Origin: Mesostigma viride | Lineage: Eukaryota; Streptophyta; Mesostigmatophyceae; Mesostigmatales; Mesostigmataceae | DNA length: 52,500 bases | Direction of reading: 5' to 3' | NCBI GenBank assembly: GCA_009746045.1 | Contig: RPFO01000175.1 | Span: 5,173,914-5,226,413, forward strand | Part shown: positions 20,367 to 51,780 of the stretch, in pieces | Layout: each line of letters begins with the position of its first letter | Position numbering within the stretch: position 1 is the stretch's first letter | Translations under genes and position numbers: made by a program | The notes under the pieces: generated by a model | The model's database searches: none | What the model was told of the DNA's origin: nothing | Seen by the model: the letters and a program-made list of their open reading frames with translations, nothing else

Positions 20367-21402
20367 GACGAAAGCGGAACGCTCGTGCCCGGGGAGCCCC
20401 TGGGCTTGCGTGTCTGTTATATCTGGGGGCAAAAGACTAACAAAGCGACTTGGTTGTGAAGAATATAAAGCCCCAGTTGGTAGGGATGCATGTGACAAAA
20501 TTCGGTAACCGTATAGCGCATTTAACTGTTACATACATTTACAATTTATTGTCGATCTGCCCATACTCAAAGCTGATGCGCTCATTGTTTGTAGTAGCAT
20601 TCCATCCCATACAAGGCCTTGCGCTGCTCAGCAGGCATCAGCATCCAGTAGCAATCTATGCCCACATGCTCTCGAAGGTGCAAGGCAACAAGAACGTGCC
20701 CACCCCGTACTGGTAGGGCATCCGCTTCTATACGTAGCGCTCTGGCATTCTGCAAATTATTCTATTTGAGTCAGCTGGAATGGCAGCCTTGTATGAGGAC
20801 TCTGTGATTCTCCAGGGCTCTTGGTACATCTGAGCCAATAACAGGCACATATCACGCCCTGACAGGCGCGCAGATTCCCATCAGGTTACTGGAGAGGGCT
20901 TTTGATGGCATCGCCTAACGTCGTTCCAGACAATGCTGTATGAGCCATACTATGTCTGTGTATTCAAAAAGCTAAAAAATATGCGCCAGAATAGCAGCCG
21001 ACATAGATCGGCGCTTGCTCAAACCACTCGCTAGCCTGTTAAAAACATCGCATGAAGTCTGCCAGAAAGAGACCTGTGTTCAGGTCGAGAAAGGCCCATT
21101 CTGATGCCCTGCGTTGCGCCTGCACAGGCAAACGGTCTTCCGACGGGACGCTTCCCCCACCATCGCGTACCAGCAACGTGCCTCCGCTGGGCCACCGGAC
21201 ACGCCAATACTCTTCTTTGAATACTCTACTTTGAAACTACCTTACACCTGGAGACCACGAAGTGGCATCACCCCCAGTGACGCAGGATGCGACCATCAAG
21301 AGTGCGGGGATAGCGACCAGAATTAGTCTCTAGAAAACAACAGAAAGGGCAGCTGTTGCGTCCCGGGCGCTATGAAAGTGCAACGGTCGCTAGGTCCCAG
21401 AT
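20367..21402. other. Intergenic region between convergent FKBP and UGM
   Basis: 3' flanks of two tail-to-tail genes. No exon, RNA gene or mobile element is recognised here; open frames in it are short and unsupported. Confidence 0.45.
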
Positions 21403-31353
<9,951 letters not shown>

Positions 31354-32309
31354 GTCGGAAACGAATCTCTACCGAAAAGGGAAACTTGCATTTAACACAT
31401 TTGACTATGCCTGTCGACTGGCCGCTAAGAATGCCACAAATGCGTTACGAGAATCCCGGGCAGCACGCGCCAATGTTACCGGTCAGCCATGGCCACGCAA
31501 CGCCAAGAAGAACGTGCCAAGAAATGGCACGTTAGGCAATTGTAGGCACTCGTTGGTGACGGAGTTGGTTACTGCAACGTCTGCGAGAACGTACGGGCAC
31601 AAGGTGCCGAATCCGCCCCACCATCCGCTGGGAGGGAACGCCTCGCCTGCTTGTCAACTACGTCGCGGAAGCTAGTGGTTGGCGGCAAAACAGGGGGCTG
31701 ACGGTTGAACCGGGACTACGGACGCGATTGATGTAGATTGATGTCCGTAGGAATCCAGGCGGATAGATACTAGATACTCGTGAGCATGGCCAGGGTGGCT
31801 GCTGACACGCACCCAAAAATGCTGCTCTCCGTGTAGTGCCAGACTGCTTCACTGGCTTCAGGTTGTCTAGCTTCTAGCAGAAATACGACTCATTTTACAT
31901 GTTGTCGACTGTAAGCTATGGAGTTTGGGTTTCTTGCAGGCCATGCACGCCTCCTTACGATTGTGACGAGTGCGCACTCGAATTACGCATCATTAGAGAA
32001 TCCTTTGGGCACAGAAGCAATTTTCTGGTCCCCTTTCTTGGTGTGAATTAGCGAGCAACCATGATCCATCGCGGGCATGTATGACGGCTGTACTTGGCGT
32101 GCCAGAATTCAATATGACTTCTGAATGCTTCATGCCTGTTAGCTGTTAGGCATTCGGCTCATGATCTAGTCTAGTGCCGATTCAAGTTGCGGATGCATCT
32201 GAAAGTGTTGCGGAAATGAGTCATTTACTTTGCATCTGGTGTTAATGTTCAGCAGAAGGCCATGACCGCCTGAAGCTAATGGAAACCGTAGTTCCAACTT
32301 GCGCGGTTG
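31354..32309. promoter_or_regulatory. Divergent intergenic region between UGM and GT29 genes
   Basis: These 956 bp separate two opposite start codons, so the region should contain both promoters. No well-supported ORF or repeat was found, and no core promoter motif is clear. Shared regulation is an inference from spacing only. Confidence 0.45.
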
Positions 32310-43440
<11,131 letters not shown>

Positions 43441-43699
43441 TGCAGTGACACTGTTTAGTAACTCGGTATCTGTGTCTAATCAATGAAAAGAAGAAGGATG
43501 TGAAAGAGATTATAAAAGTTGAAAAATAAATATATTAGTTGTACATAAAGTAACAACAATAGTAGAAGGAAAAGGATGAGCATAAAGAACAACAAGAAAT
43601 ATCGAGAAATATTATTAAGTGAGACAAGTTCTCCTGGACCCATGCATGGCGTTCCAACGTCGCTGAAGGACTAGCTAGGGTACTTGTCTGAGCTGGAAA

Positions 43700-44165
43700 T
43701 ACGCGAAGCATAGACCCCTTGGTCTGGCCGGCCCCCAGCGGCTTATAATTGGCCAGCCACGGCGGCACATTCTGACCTGGCCTGGCCCCAAGGACATTAC
43801 CAAAAAGGTAGGGAAACATGTCACGAACTATACGTACAGATGTTGCTGGATGACCTACTGGTCCCAGCCCAGTTTGAATACCGCATCCACTCTCTCTCCC
43901 TTCTTTGGACTGCCATGCACAACATGACGCGGTGGCAGAAGATTGTCAAGGCTCACACGCCCGACCCTGTGGGCAAACCCCCTCCCCCCAAGAGGAGGAG
44001 GCGTTTTGACGAGTAGGGCAGTTAGGATTTTTCTAGACTAGGTAGATTAGCGTTAAGATAGTTGGATTACGCGGCTCTCTCCTTTCCGCCACCATCAAGG
44101 AATATGTGCTACATGATCTCCCAACGGAGGCATGTTATAATTTAATTTTTTTAATTTAATAGACC
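43700..44165 (+). mobile_element. LINE family A 3' fragment
   Basis: Starts near CCTTGGTCTGGCCGGCCCCC and carries the same C-terminal coding end (PPPKRRRRFDE and stop at about 44016) and 3' UTR as the 11-12.7 kb copies. It ends at TGTTATAATTTAATTT with a short AT tail. Frameshifts make it a pseudo-element. It lies 260 bp 3' of the GT29 stop. Confidence 0.82.
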
Positions 44166-44241
44166 GCTGGAGCCGCGTGGATGGCTATCTGTACGAAGAT
44201 CTGCATGGAGGGAGACAGAGTAATTAACTAACTAACTACAT

Positions 44242-44460
44242 GTACACGTGACTGCGCATGCGTCACGTGAGCATAAGTCCCGATCAGTGGGATGGGAATG
44301 GGATGGAATGGATGATGCCAGCTATCTACTTCCTAGTTATATAGGGTGGAGTGCCTGATCAGAATATATAGGGTTGTGGGCACCACGTACGGTCCGAATC
44401 GCTATATTGATTAATTAATTAATTTACACGTAACTGCTGCGTCACGTGAGCATAAGTCCT
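44242..44460 (+). repeat. Direct repeat around GCGTCACGTGAGCATAAGTC
   Basis: The 20-mer occurs near 44262-44281 and 44438-44457, each preceded by an ACACGT-ACTG sequence and AATTAA-rich DNA. No coding content. Confidence 0.75.
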
Positions 44461-44469
44461 CAGGGAAAT

Positions 44470-44512
44470 CAATTAATTAAACACGTCAGTGCTCCCGTTG
44501 GGGAGTCACGGA
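44470..44512 (-). mobile_element. LINE family B 3'-end fragment
   Basis: On the minus strand, GCTCCGTGACTCCCCAACG followed by AATTAATT resembles the 3' end of the 13.3-14.2 kb element. Very short; no TSD established. Confidence 0.4.
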
Positions 44513-44900
44513 GCACCGAAGTGCTTTCAATCCCTGTGTGTGCACAACAGGAGAAAGGGCAGAGACCCCCAGCCAGTCTCCTTCATGCCTAAGGCATGCC
44601 ACAGCTGCATTCGGGCGCGCTAGCTAAACGGACACACTAACGATCCGGCAATCTGTGGGTGCAATAAGACCCATGTGAGCATGGCATAACAAGGGGCGTG
44701 GGCAAGTAATCTGATCATAGCCAGGACGTAGCATGGCTGTTCAAGGACTAAGCTAAGGCTATGGCTGGTTGTGCACCGTGCGTGAGCGGTGCACGTGACT
44801 AGGTAAGTTGGCACACGGCTAGGCAAACATTCTAAGCATGGCGCCGGCTGCCATGGCGGCATGCATGCAGTGACTACCAACCAATGAAGTCAAGCTAGGG

Positions 44901-45996
44901 CTACAAGCTAAGCCGACGTAGATGGCCGCCCGGGCCCCTTCCAGTACACCGGCTGCCCCGCCGAGGTCTGCCGGAGCTGGTGGAGGTATAGTAGGTCGGC
45001 CATAGCTCCCGTCGCCATTGTTGCTGCGCCAGGGTCAAGTCGTCGTCAAGGGTGAAGTGAGTCTTCTCGAGCCGCTTGCGGCGTCTGAGGAAAGAAATCT
45101 TGTCCGCCGGGTTCTTAAAGGTGAGGAGGAGCGGGGGCGCCCGGCCCTGCCTTACCCCGCGCGCGCCATTGCGGCCCATGCGACCAAGGATTTCTCTCTC
45201 AAGCGCACGCGTAAGCTTCTCGGAATTCTCACCTTCCTCCATGTCGAAGTTCTTGACGATGACGTTGCTGCGCTTGGCGAGCTCGGCCTCCTCGCGGAGG
45301 TCGAGCGCGTCTGCTGCAGGAGCTGTGCTGCGACGGTGGAGGTGGTGGAGGTGGTGGAGGAGGTGTGCTGCTTAAGCATATGTCCGCCCAGGTACGTCGG
45401 GATGGGAGGAGCATCGCCAGCCAGGCCAGCGGGCTTGGCGGCAATGTCCTTCACCGCCTGGGCTGTGAGGCCTGCGGTGTTTTGCAGGACCTCGATGGCG
45501 ATTGCAGTGTCCTTAAGGTGCTGATCGATGTCGCGGAGCGGCTGGGCGGTGATGGAGTCGGTGGAGGCGGAGGGCCCGGGGGGGGGGTTGGTGGCGAGGA
45601 GGGTGGCAGTGGCGGTGGGGATGGTGGGGAGCTCAGCAGCCAGCGTGCGACCCACAGCTCAGCCACATCTGCAGCGAGGGGCGTCACGTGCTGTGAGATG
45701 GCTGCGTGTAGGTGGAGAAGGAGGGTGGATTCGGTCAAGGGGACGGGTTGCCAGAGGTCCGCGGAAGCACGCTGAAGGATGGAAAAGAGGGCGGCAAGCT
45801 GAAGGCGCGGTCGCGACCAGCCATCTGACAGGTCAGCTGCGCGGAGCTGAAACTGGCCGTCAGACTGGCTGCGGAAGCATTTGTGGCGTTGGAGGCGCTG
45901 GCACAGGTCAACAAGGGAGGCATACGACCCATAAAACAGGGGCTCCAGTATCCGGATGTGTGGCCTGTCGAAATAGCCGGGTCTTTTGACGTCCAA
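44901..45996 (-). pseudogene. LINE ORF1-like (nucleic-acid-binding) remnant with frameshifts
   Basis: Three overlapping minus-strand frames continue one protein: 45996 to about 45600 (N-terminal helical part, then a Pro-rich linker), 45655 to about 45320 (coiled-coil-like DIDQHLKDTAIAIEVLQ) and 45290-44901. The last frame reads RSNVIVKNFDMEE, then LLLTFKNPADKISFLRRRKR and DDDLTLAQQQWRRELWP. That order, an RRM-like strand followed by D-D-L-T-x-x-Q-x-x-x-R-x-E-L, is typical of LINE ORF1 C-terminal domains. At least two frameshifts separate the parts. No adjacent ORF2 on the same strand. Confidence 0.6.
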
Positions 45997-46027
45997 GGTG
46001 GAAAATAACTCGAGCTATTTTCCACCT
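45996..46027. repeat. 12-bp perfect inverted repeat (hairpin)
   Basis: AGGTGGAAAATA at 45996-46007 and TATTTTCCACCT at 46016-46027 with an 8-base ACTCGAGC loop. It sits at the start of the ORF1-like frame. Confidence 0.85.
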
Positions 46028-46622
46028 CAATGGTCAACGTCAAAGTCGTACTCAGACCAGCTAGGTTCGGTTGGGCGGCTGCGTTTGGGCTCAGGCGAGG
46101 CTGAAGCTACCTTTAAGCTATTATGCGTCAGCCTACCTATGGTATTGCACTGGTTGTATTGCACCCAGAGTGCATGCATGTTGCGCCCCGGCATGATGCA
46201 CCATATGCCGTGGAGAGAGCGCTCTGTGGCCTGCTTACTTGCGGCAGTGAGAGAAGCTAGGACGCCCCCCGATCCTCAATCAAGCATGCAGTATACGTGT
46301 CATCACATAGATAGGCCCGGGTTGCGCTGCGTTGGTGTGCCGGGGCGTGCGCAAGTTTGCCGGTGCATGGGTTGTGACGCGACACTTGAGGGGACCCTCA
46401 GCCATATAGGAGGACCTTGATGTCTACCTCAGTGGTTGGCCACTGAGTCCTAATAAGCCCCCCGGCCCCATGCACATCGGTATATTCACCTGCAGTCTGT
46501 GCGGACAAGATGGCCGGCAGTTAAAGAGGATCGAGGCGGCGGTGTCGGATGCATGGTATATGGGTGACAAGAGGGATCGCTCACAGTAGTAGAGCTTGGC
46601 CCGGGTGCGGCGCTCTTGGTAT

Positions 46623-47434
46623 CGAGGAGACAACGTACCATGCAGCGGCACTGAGGCCAGAAATCCGGGAGAATCCGGACCGGCCATGGTAGCTCGAGCT
46701 TGCCGTTATCTTGTCCGCGTGTTCAAGTCGTTCAGGATGATGAATATGAATGCCGGTGATGGTTATGTGTAGCCTTGTGCATTGAAATTATGGCTGGCTT
46801 ACGTGTAGAGCGACTATAGATGACCTAGACGGTGCATAGGGCCGGAAACAACTTCCTTGATCAGGGCGTGCATATATATATGTTTCGAGCCTAACTGGCC
46901 GGGAGTTTCTAGTGGTGAGCACCGCCATTGCTGCGATCGCTCTCCCACCATTTACGAGGAAATACCCGCAAATGGAAAACCACTGAAAAGGTCTAGCTAG
47001 CTAGTCGGTCATTACGTTAGCCATGCCATGATTCCAAACGTCCAAGAACTACACATGGTGCAAAGGCAAAAATCCGGAGGACAGCACTTTCAAATGTGCG
47101 GCGGGAACCAAAAGCCCGCGTTACTATGCCAGGAAACATCGTGTTGGTTGCTGCAACGACGCGACGATGTGGACAACGAATCTAGTGCCAAGCTCAGAAC
47201 AGCCGCAAAGGAGCTCTGGCATCACAGGGTTCAGATGTGCCGAGATACTACGCGATCCAGCCGGTCCACGACCTGTTTGTAGAGCTCAATGAGCCATGGC
47301 AAGGGGCAGCACCGAACAGATGTGGGTCAGTGACGTTGCAAAAAACACCGGACTTGACGGAGCATAATGTCTCGGTCATAGTTTTTGACCAACAAACGAT
47401 GCAAGAGTTCAACAAGAGTCGTGATGAAAGAGGG
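46623..47434 (-). mobile_element. Longest retroelement X copy, 812 bp, 11-bp TSD
   Basis: Flanked by GCTCTTGGTAT at 46612-46622 and 47435-47445. The left edge is CGAGGAGACAAC, the X 3' terminus in minus orientation. 46,660-47,040 aligns with 14.2-14.7 kb. No recognisable minus-strand protein was found, so it may be a non-autonomous element or the UTR of a larger LINE. Confidence 0.65.
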
Positions 47435-47464
47435 GCTCTTGGTATAGCTACATACTATATATAG
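47237..47464 (+). other. Unrecognised 75-residue open frame overlapping element X
   Basis: Reads RYYAIQPVHDLFVELNEP, later NVSVIVFDQQTMQEFNKS, then a stop. The composition looks protein-like, but I do not recognise a family. It runs antisense to the inferred X orientation and crosses the right edge of the X insertion, which argues against a conserved gene. Confidence 0.2.
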
Positions 47465-47700
47465 CGGACGCCGAGCGGATGCACATGACGGAGCATTCTA
47501 GGTACGTGGCGGTATCGCATTAGGCAAGCTGCTTGCTCAGTGCAGCTGGTCCAGGGTCCACGTTGCTCCGCCGCACACGGGCTGATTCTGCGGCGCAGCA
47601 CGGTTATTAAGCTGTTTTACTTCATTCCGCGGTGTGCGGATCGAGTGTCCCATGCCGGCTGTAGTTATATTTTGTCGTGCTATCTCTTGTTAGCGTTGGC

Positions 47701-49010
47701 CCAGGTTGTGAAATACGTGCGTATTGTCAAAATAAATACGGCAATACGCGTTTTTTTGGCCCCGACGTATTCTACGCGTATTTGGTCCCGAATACGTGAT
47801 TTGGACTTAGAAATTTTCGAGGTTCGAGCCGGGGCAGTGCTTGGCGCAAGGCCAGCCGGAACGTGGCGCGGCGCGTACCTCCCCCAAGATCTTCTACTAT
47901 GCAAACTAGGCTCGATTACTACGAACTGGGCTTTTCGTCAGTCCTCAGTCCAGTCACTACGGTAATGACTTGGCAGTTGGACTGAAATTTCCATACACGG
48001 AGAGAGTGCCAGCACGATGAAAATGCCAGCTGTGTTGGGAACGTAGCCTGGATGATTAATATTGCATGGCGGTGTGCCATCGGATTTTGTGCTAGTTGTC
48101 AAACGTGTTTTTGCAGCCATGCCAGACAAAGGGCCAGAGCATAAATTTGTAGCAAAAAAGACTGTCACTGTAAAGGATTCTCTGGGGAATACGGTTTCGC
48201 AGGTCAAGTTTAGCTGCTCATTTTGCGGCCACAATTTTACCAGTGGCGATGGCAAGCAGATCAGTGCGACCAGGATGCGCGCACATTTTGCGGGCATCGC
48301 AGGGCAGGGCATAGAGGCCTGCCCTGACGCAAAGATTGGGAAACGGAAGCTAGAATTCCAGGAGTTGTGGGCCAAGAAGGCCGGGCTGAAGGCGAAGAAG
48401 CAGCAGCACCTGAGCTTCAGGGCAGTGGCGGAGAGCGGCCAGGGCCTTGCTTCGGGGTCGGCCATTGCAGGTGATCCTCGCCAGCAAACAATGACGAGGT
48501 TTGTGAACCCCTGCAACGAAGAGGAGTGCCAGCTCCTGGTGGCCAACTTCTTTGTTGAGAATGCAATTTCCTTTCACGCGGCTCAGAGCCGGTCTTTCAA
48601 GGCAATGATTTCCGGCCTGAGTCAGTACAAAGGGCTGATCACTGCTCCCAGTCGGTGGCTGCTGGCAGGCAAACTTCTTCAGAAGCAAAAGACAAGGCAA
48701 TTAGTTATTCATTCATGACCCATTTTGATATAGGATGATCAGATTTGATAGCTCGTGGTCTCATTCATGCATGGTAATGGTTGTCAGTGGTCTGACTTGA
48801 CTGCACCTTGCCATGAGTGGTAACCATATTGCATAACTATACCCTAAAGCCTCAAACCCAAAAGGCCCATTCATAACCATGCTCTAAAGGCCGAATTGCA
48901 CACTGTCGTATTTTGCCGTATTCAAGCCGACGTATTCTGCCGGGGTCTACGTATATACCCGTATTTTGGAGGCCGACGTATTTGACGTACCGACGTATTT
49001 CACAACCTGG
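47701..49010 (+). mobile_element. hAT-superfamily DNA transposon, 1,310 bp, 8-bp TSD
   Basis: Terminal inverted repeats CCAGGTTGTGAAATACGT at 47701-47718 and 48993-49010 (18 bp, perfect), flanked by GCGTTGGC at 47693-47700 and 49011-49018. Subterminal regions carry many CGTATT/AATACG motifs in both orientations, as expected for hAT transposase binding sites. It encodes a truncated BED/DUF659-type protein, so it is a deletion derivative. Confidence 0.92.
48119..48718 (+). CDS. Truncated hAT transposase: BED zinc finger plus start of DUF659-like domain
   Basis: 199 residues from ATG 48119; the frame is open from 48062, but MPDKGPEHKF is the likely start. CSFCGHNF, then a His within RMRAHFAGIAGQGIEAC, gives a BED-type zinc finger. 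A Lys/Arg-rich linker follows (KKAGLKAKKQQH). Then CQLLVANFFVENAISFHAAQ and SFKAMISG match the beginning of the DUF659/hAT region of plant-type hAT transposases (FFYENGI-like). The frame stops at 48718 before any catalytic DDE residue or hAT dimerisation domain. It could still act as a DNA-binding repressor; that is inference. Confidence 0.8.
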   Translation: MPDKGPEHKFVAKKTVTVKDSLGNTVSQVKFSCSFCGHNFTSGDGKQISATRMRAHFAGIAGQGIEACPDAKIGKRKLEFQELWAKKAGLKAKKQQHLSFRAVAESGQGLASGSAIAGDPRQQTMTRFVNPCNEEECQLLVANFFVENAISFHAAQSRSFKAMISGLSQYKGLITAPSRWLLAGKLLQKQKTRQLVIHS

Positions 49011-49079
49011 GCGTTGGCTTTGCTTGTGATTGGGTGCCTTGACTCTGCTGTAAGTAATTATAATTTTTAACGTATATGT

Positions 49080-49645
49080 CTTGCTTATTGACGTTTCTGT
49101 GGCTCGCCCCTTGGTGGCTCTTAGCCATGAGGTTGGTGCATTCCACCAGGCGGCGGGCTAGCAACACGGCGGATCTGGCTGAGCGGGCCAAGCTCACGGC
49201 CTATGGCGACGTACTTGAATCGGGCACCATCGCGTGTGGTGCCCTTTGTCTGGGCGGAGTTCGGGGCCATGGGGACACAGCCTGACCGCCAGCTTCTTTA
49301 AGGAGTGTTGCCGGCTCCGGGAGGACCGCCTGGACCCTCGAGCTCCCGGACGCCCCTTGGTTGGCGCGGACCTGGACGTCATCATACTTGATACTGGCGC
49401 CAACGCCTTTTGGTAGCGCTTTATACACGGTACCCGGGCTATGGCTGACATCTTGCTCCGCCGCACGCAGCCGGGCGGACTTTGCGGTGCAGCCCGGTTA
49501 TTAGGCTGTTTTACTTCGTTCCACGGTGTAGAGTGTCCCATGCCGGCTTGTAGTAGTTATTTTGTAGTGGTCGAGATCAGACTCTTGTTAGCTTTGTTGG
49601 CTTTGGTTATGTAAATGGGTGCCTTCACTCTGCATTAAGTAATTA
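49080..49645 (+). mobile_element. RLE-type retroelement copy, decayed
   Basis: Scrambled frames of the family C-terminus (ADLAERAKLTAYGDV, FGAMG, ECCRLREDRLD at DNA level), then a 3' UTR with CTCTGCATTAAGTAATTATA. Several indels; noncoding now. Confidence 0.75.
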
Positions 49646-50202
49646 TATAATTTAACATATATGGGCACCCTCCCCTGCCGTAAGGGCGGATGTGGGCTCA
49701 CCCGCGCCGCCCGCCTCGCCCCTGCCGCCTTCCTTGGCCCTGTTGCTCAGGCCTGGGCGGAGATGTCCGCCGGTTGGTCCCCAGCGCCGTCAGCCGCGCC
49801 ACTCCCGACAAGTTTGGTCACCCCACCATCCCCCTTCCCCTTCGTGCAGGCTGTGCAGGATTCTTAACTCGGGATCCAGCCTGAGGCCTGCGACCTGGTC
49901 CGCCCCGCCCAGGTCGTCCCCCGTTGCCTGCCCCGGGGCACGCCCGGCGTGTCCACTGTCGTCAGTCCTAGTGTCTTCCCTGCCTGCGTTCATGAAAAAC
50001 AACAAAAGACCTACGCGGCCTATATTACACTGTGCCGACTGGATGGGTCTTCATGGGAGCTTGATCGATTAGGGGAAGGCTTGGTTTCACTCCGTTTCCA
50101 TTGAGGGGAGCGTGGGGGCCGCATTCCTGCGCGCCCTCCCCGTGAACCCTTTGTTAACGCTGGTTCCGGCCCTTTAAGCCATCGCCCTCCGCCACCAGCT
50201 GT
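49646..50202. other. GC-rich sequence, no gene called
   Basis: Overlapping short Pro/Ser-rich frames but no recognisable domain. Probably the upstream part of the retroelement copy that follows. Confidence 0.3.
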
Positions 50203-51102
50203 TTGCCCCGCAACCTCTCATCACAGCGGGTGCGTCCTGCGGCAGCTGTGGGCTTGCTCTTCAGTGATACTACTGGGACGCACTACATCGCGTGCATGGG
50301 TGGCCAGCAGAACCAGAACTGGTTCCTCTATCTCCATCCTGCTCTCCTCCGGGTGGTGTGTGCTGATGGTTCGGCCGGTCTTTCCCCACTAGTACTCCAC
50401 CATCAAGTGCGATGACGCGGATGGGGCCGCCCTCTACTCACCCAACCACCGCCCCGACATTCGTATCGTGCTTGACCAGCATGCGATGGGCAGGGTTGCC
50501 ACCTGCTCATCGATGTCTCCGTGGCTCGGCCGCTTTCCGGTCGCCACATCCTCCGGGCGGCTAGCTGTGGATGCCGGCGCTGCAGCCGCTGTGGCTGAGC
50601 GCGACAAGTTTGCCTCCTACGGCAATGTGGGGCCCCACCGGGTCATCCCCTTTGTCCTTGAGGAGTTCGGGGCCATGGGCCCCAAGACGGCGGAGTTTTT
50701 CCACGAGAGCTGCCAGCGCCGTGAAGACCGCCTCGACCACGAGGGTCAGAACACCCAGTGGTCAGCCCGCACGTACGTGGTCCTCGTATTGGCGGCAGCG
50801 CCTGTCACTCACCCTCACTCACACTGCGCGTGGCTGATGTGTTATTCCGCCGCACCCGGGCCGACTTTGTCGCGACCCATGCGGTCTACATCCCTCCCAG
50901 GCCTGCATGGTGGGCTGGCAACGATGTTGCAGCGTGTCGTAGTTTTGTGATGCACAGGTTAGTTGTACCTTGTGCAGCTGGCGTGATCCTTGGCCTGTCC
51001 GTGTCAGATTACAATTAATTTCTTTAGGGTTCTTCTTCTTTTCGGGGTTTTCCTTATGTTGCATGCCAATCTCACCTCCGTAATTTATCAATTATCATTC
51101 TC
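50203..51102 (+). mobile_element. RLE-type retroelement copy, frameshifted
   Basis: Reads MGGQQNQNWFLYLH, then after a frameshift ADGAALYSPNHRPDI, then VIPFVLEEFGAMGPKTAEFF and QRREDRLDHEG. It aligns with the intact frame at 51781-52347 but has lost the LLIDVSV strand register. Older than the 51-52 kb copies. Confidence 0.78.
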
Positions 51103-51115
51103 AATGAATATATAT

Positions 51116-51705
51116 TTAATAATATAATTACTTACAGCAGAGTGAAATCACTCAAACCAAAGCAAACGCCCAGCTATAAACCTATATACAGAGCCATGTC
51201 AAATCTCTATACTACGATAAGACCAATGGAAACTCCTAACGGGAGGAACCTAATAGCCCTGCTGCACCGCAAAATCAGCCCGCGTACGGCGGAGCATGAT
51301 GTCAGCCATGGCCCGAGTCAGCGCCACCGACAAGCGCTGACGCCAATATGACGTCCAGGTCCGCGCCGACCATGGGGCCCGCTGGCCCTCCAGGTCCAGC
51401 CGGTCCTCCCGGAGCCGGCAACACTCCTTGAAGAAGGCGGAGGTCAGGGGCCCCATGGCCCCAAACTCCTCCAGGACAAAGGGCACCACACGATGGTGCC
51501 CGACGTCGCCGTAGTAGGCCAGGAGCTTGGCCCGCTCCGCCCGGTCCGCCGTGTAACCTGCCGTGAGGGAGGCCCCAGCCACGTGGCTAAGAGCCAAGGG
51601 CCGCGCCACCGAAACGTCAATAAGCAGATGCCGGCCACCCCCCTCAAAGTCCAGCACCACGATGTCAGGCCGGTGGTTGGGGGAATAGAAGGCAGCGCCA
51701 TCCGC
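51116..51705 (-). mobile_element. RLE-type retroelement copy (-), 5'-truncated, 13-bp TSD
   Basis: A 590-bp insertion flanked by AATGAATATATAT at 51103-51115 and 51706-51718. The minus strand encodes DGAAFYSPNHRPDIVVLDFE through LLIDVSVARPLALSHVAG to RTRADFAVQQGY and stop (51250), with one extra Tyr relative to the plus copy. The 3' UTR ends AAGTAATTATATTATT. Nearly identical to 51895-52490, so recent. Confidence 0.88.
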
Positions 51706-51733
51706 AATGAATATATATATTAGCGTTGTAAGT

Positions 51734-51754
51734 AAAAAAAAAAAAAAAAAAAAA
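51734..51754 (+). repeat. Poly-A run
   Basis: About 21 A residues after GCGTTGTAAGT. Before the 51116-51705 insertion this would have been joined to sequence at 51103; it may be the tail of the 50.2-51.1 kb element. Confidence 0.8.
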
Positions 51755-51780
51755 CCACGGGGACTCACTACCTTTCCTGC

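Larger units (their letters stand above)
47559..49075 (+). mobile_element. RLE-type retroelement copy interrupted by a hAT element
   Basis: 47559-47700 (CTCCGCCGCACACGGGCTGA onward) and 49019-49075 (CTGCTGTAAGTAATTATA) are the two halves of one copy of the retroelement repeated at 49.1-52.5 kb. The hAT insertion at 47701-49010 separates them. Confidence 0.7.

Noticed and set aside
45018-45989. Plus-strand Gly/Val-rich frames over the ORF1 remnant
   Set aside because: The minus-strand frames show recognisable ORF1-type motifs; the plus frames are compositional shadows.
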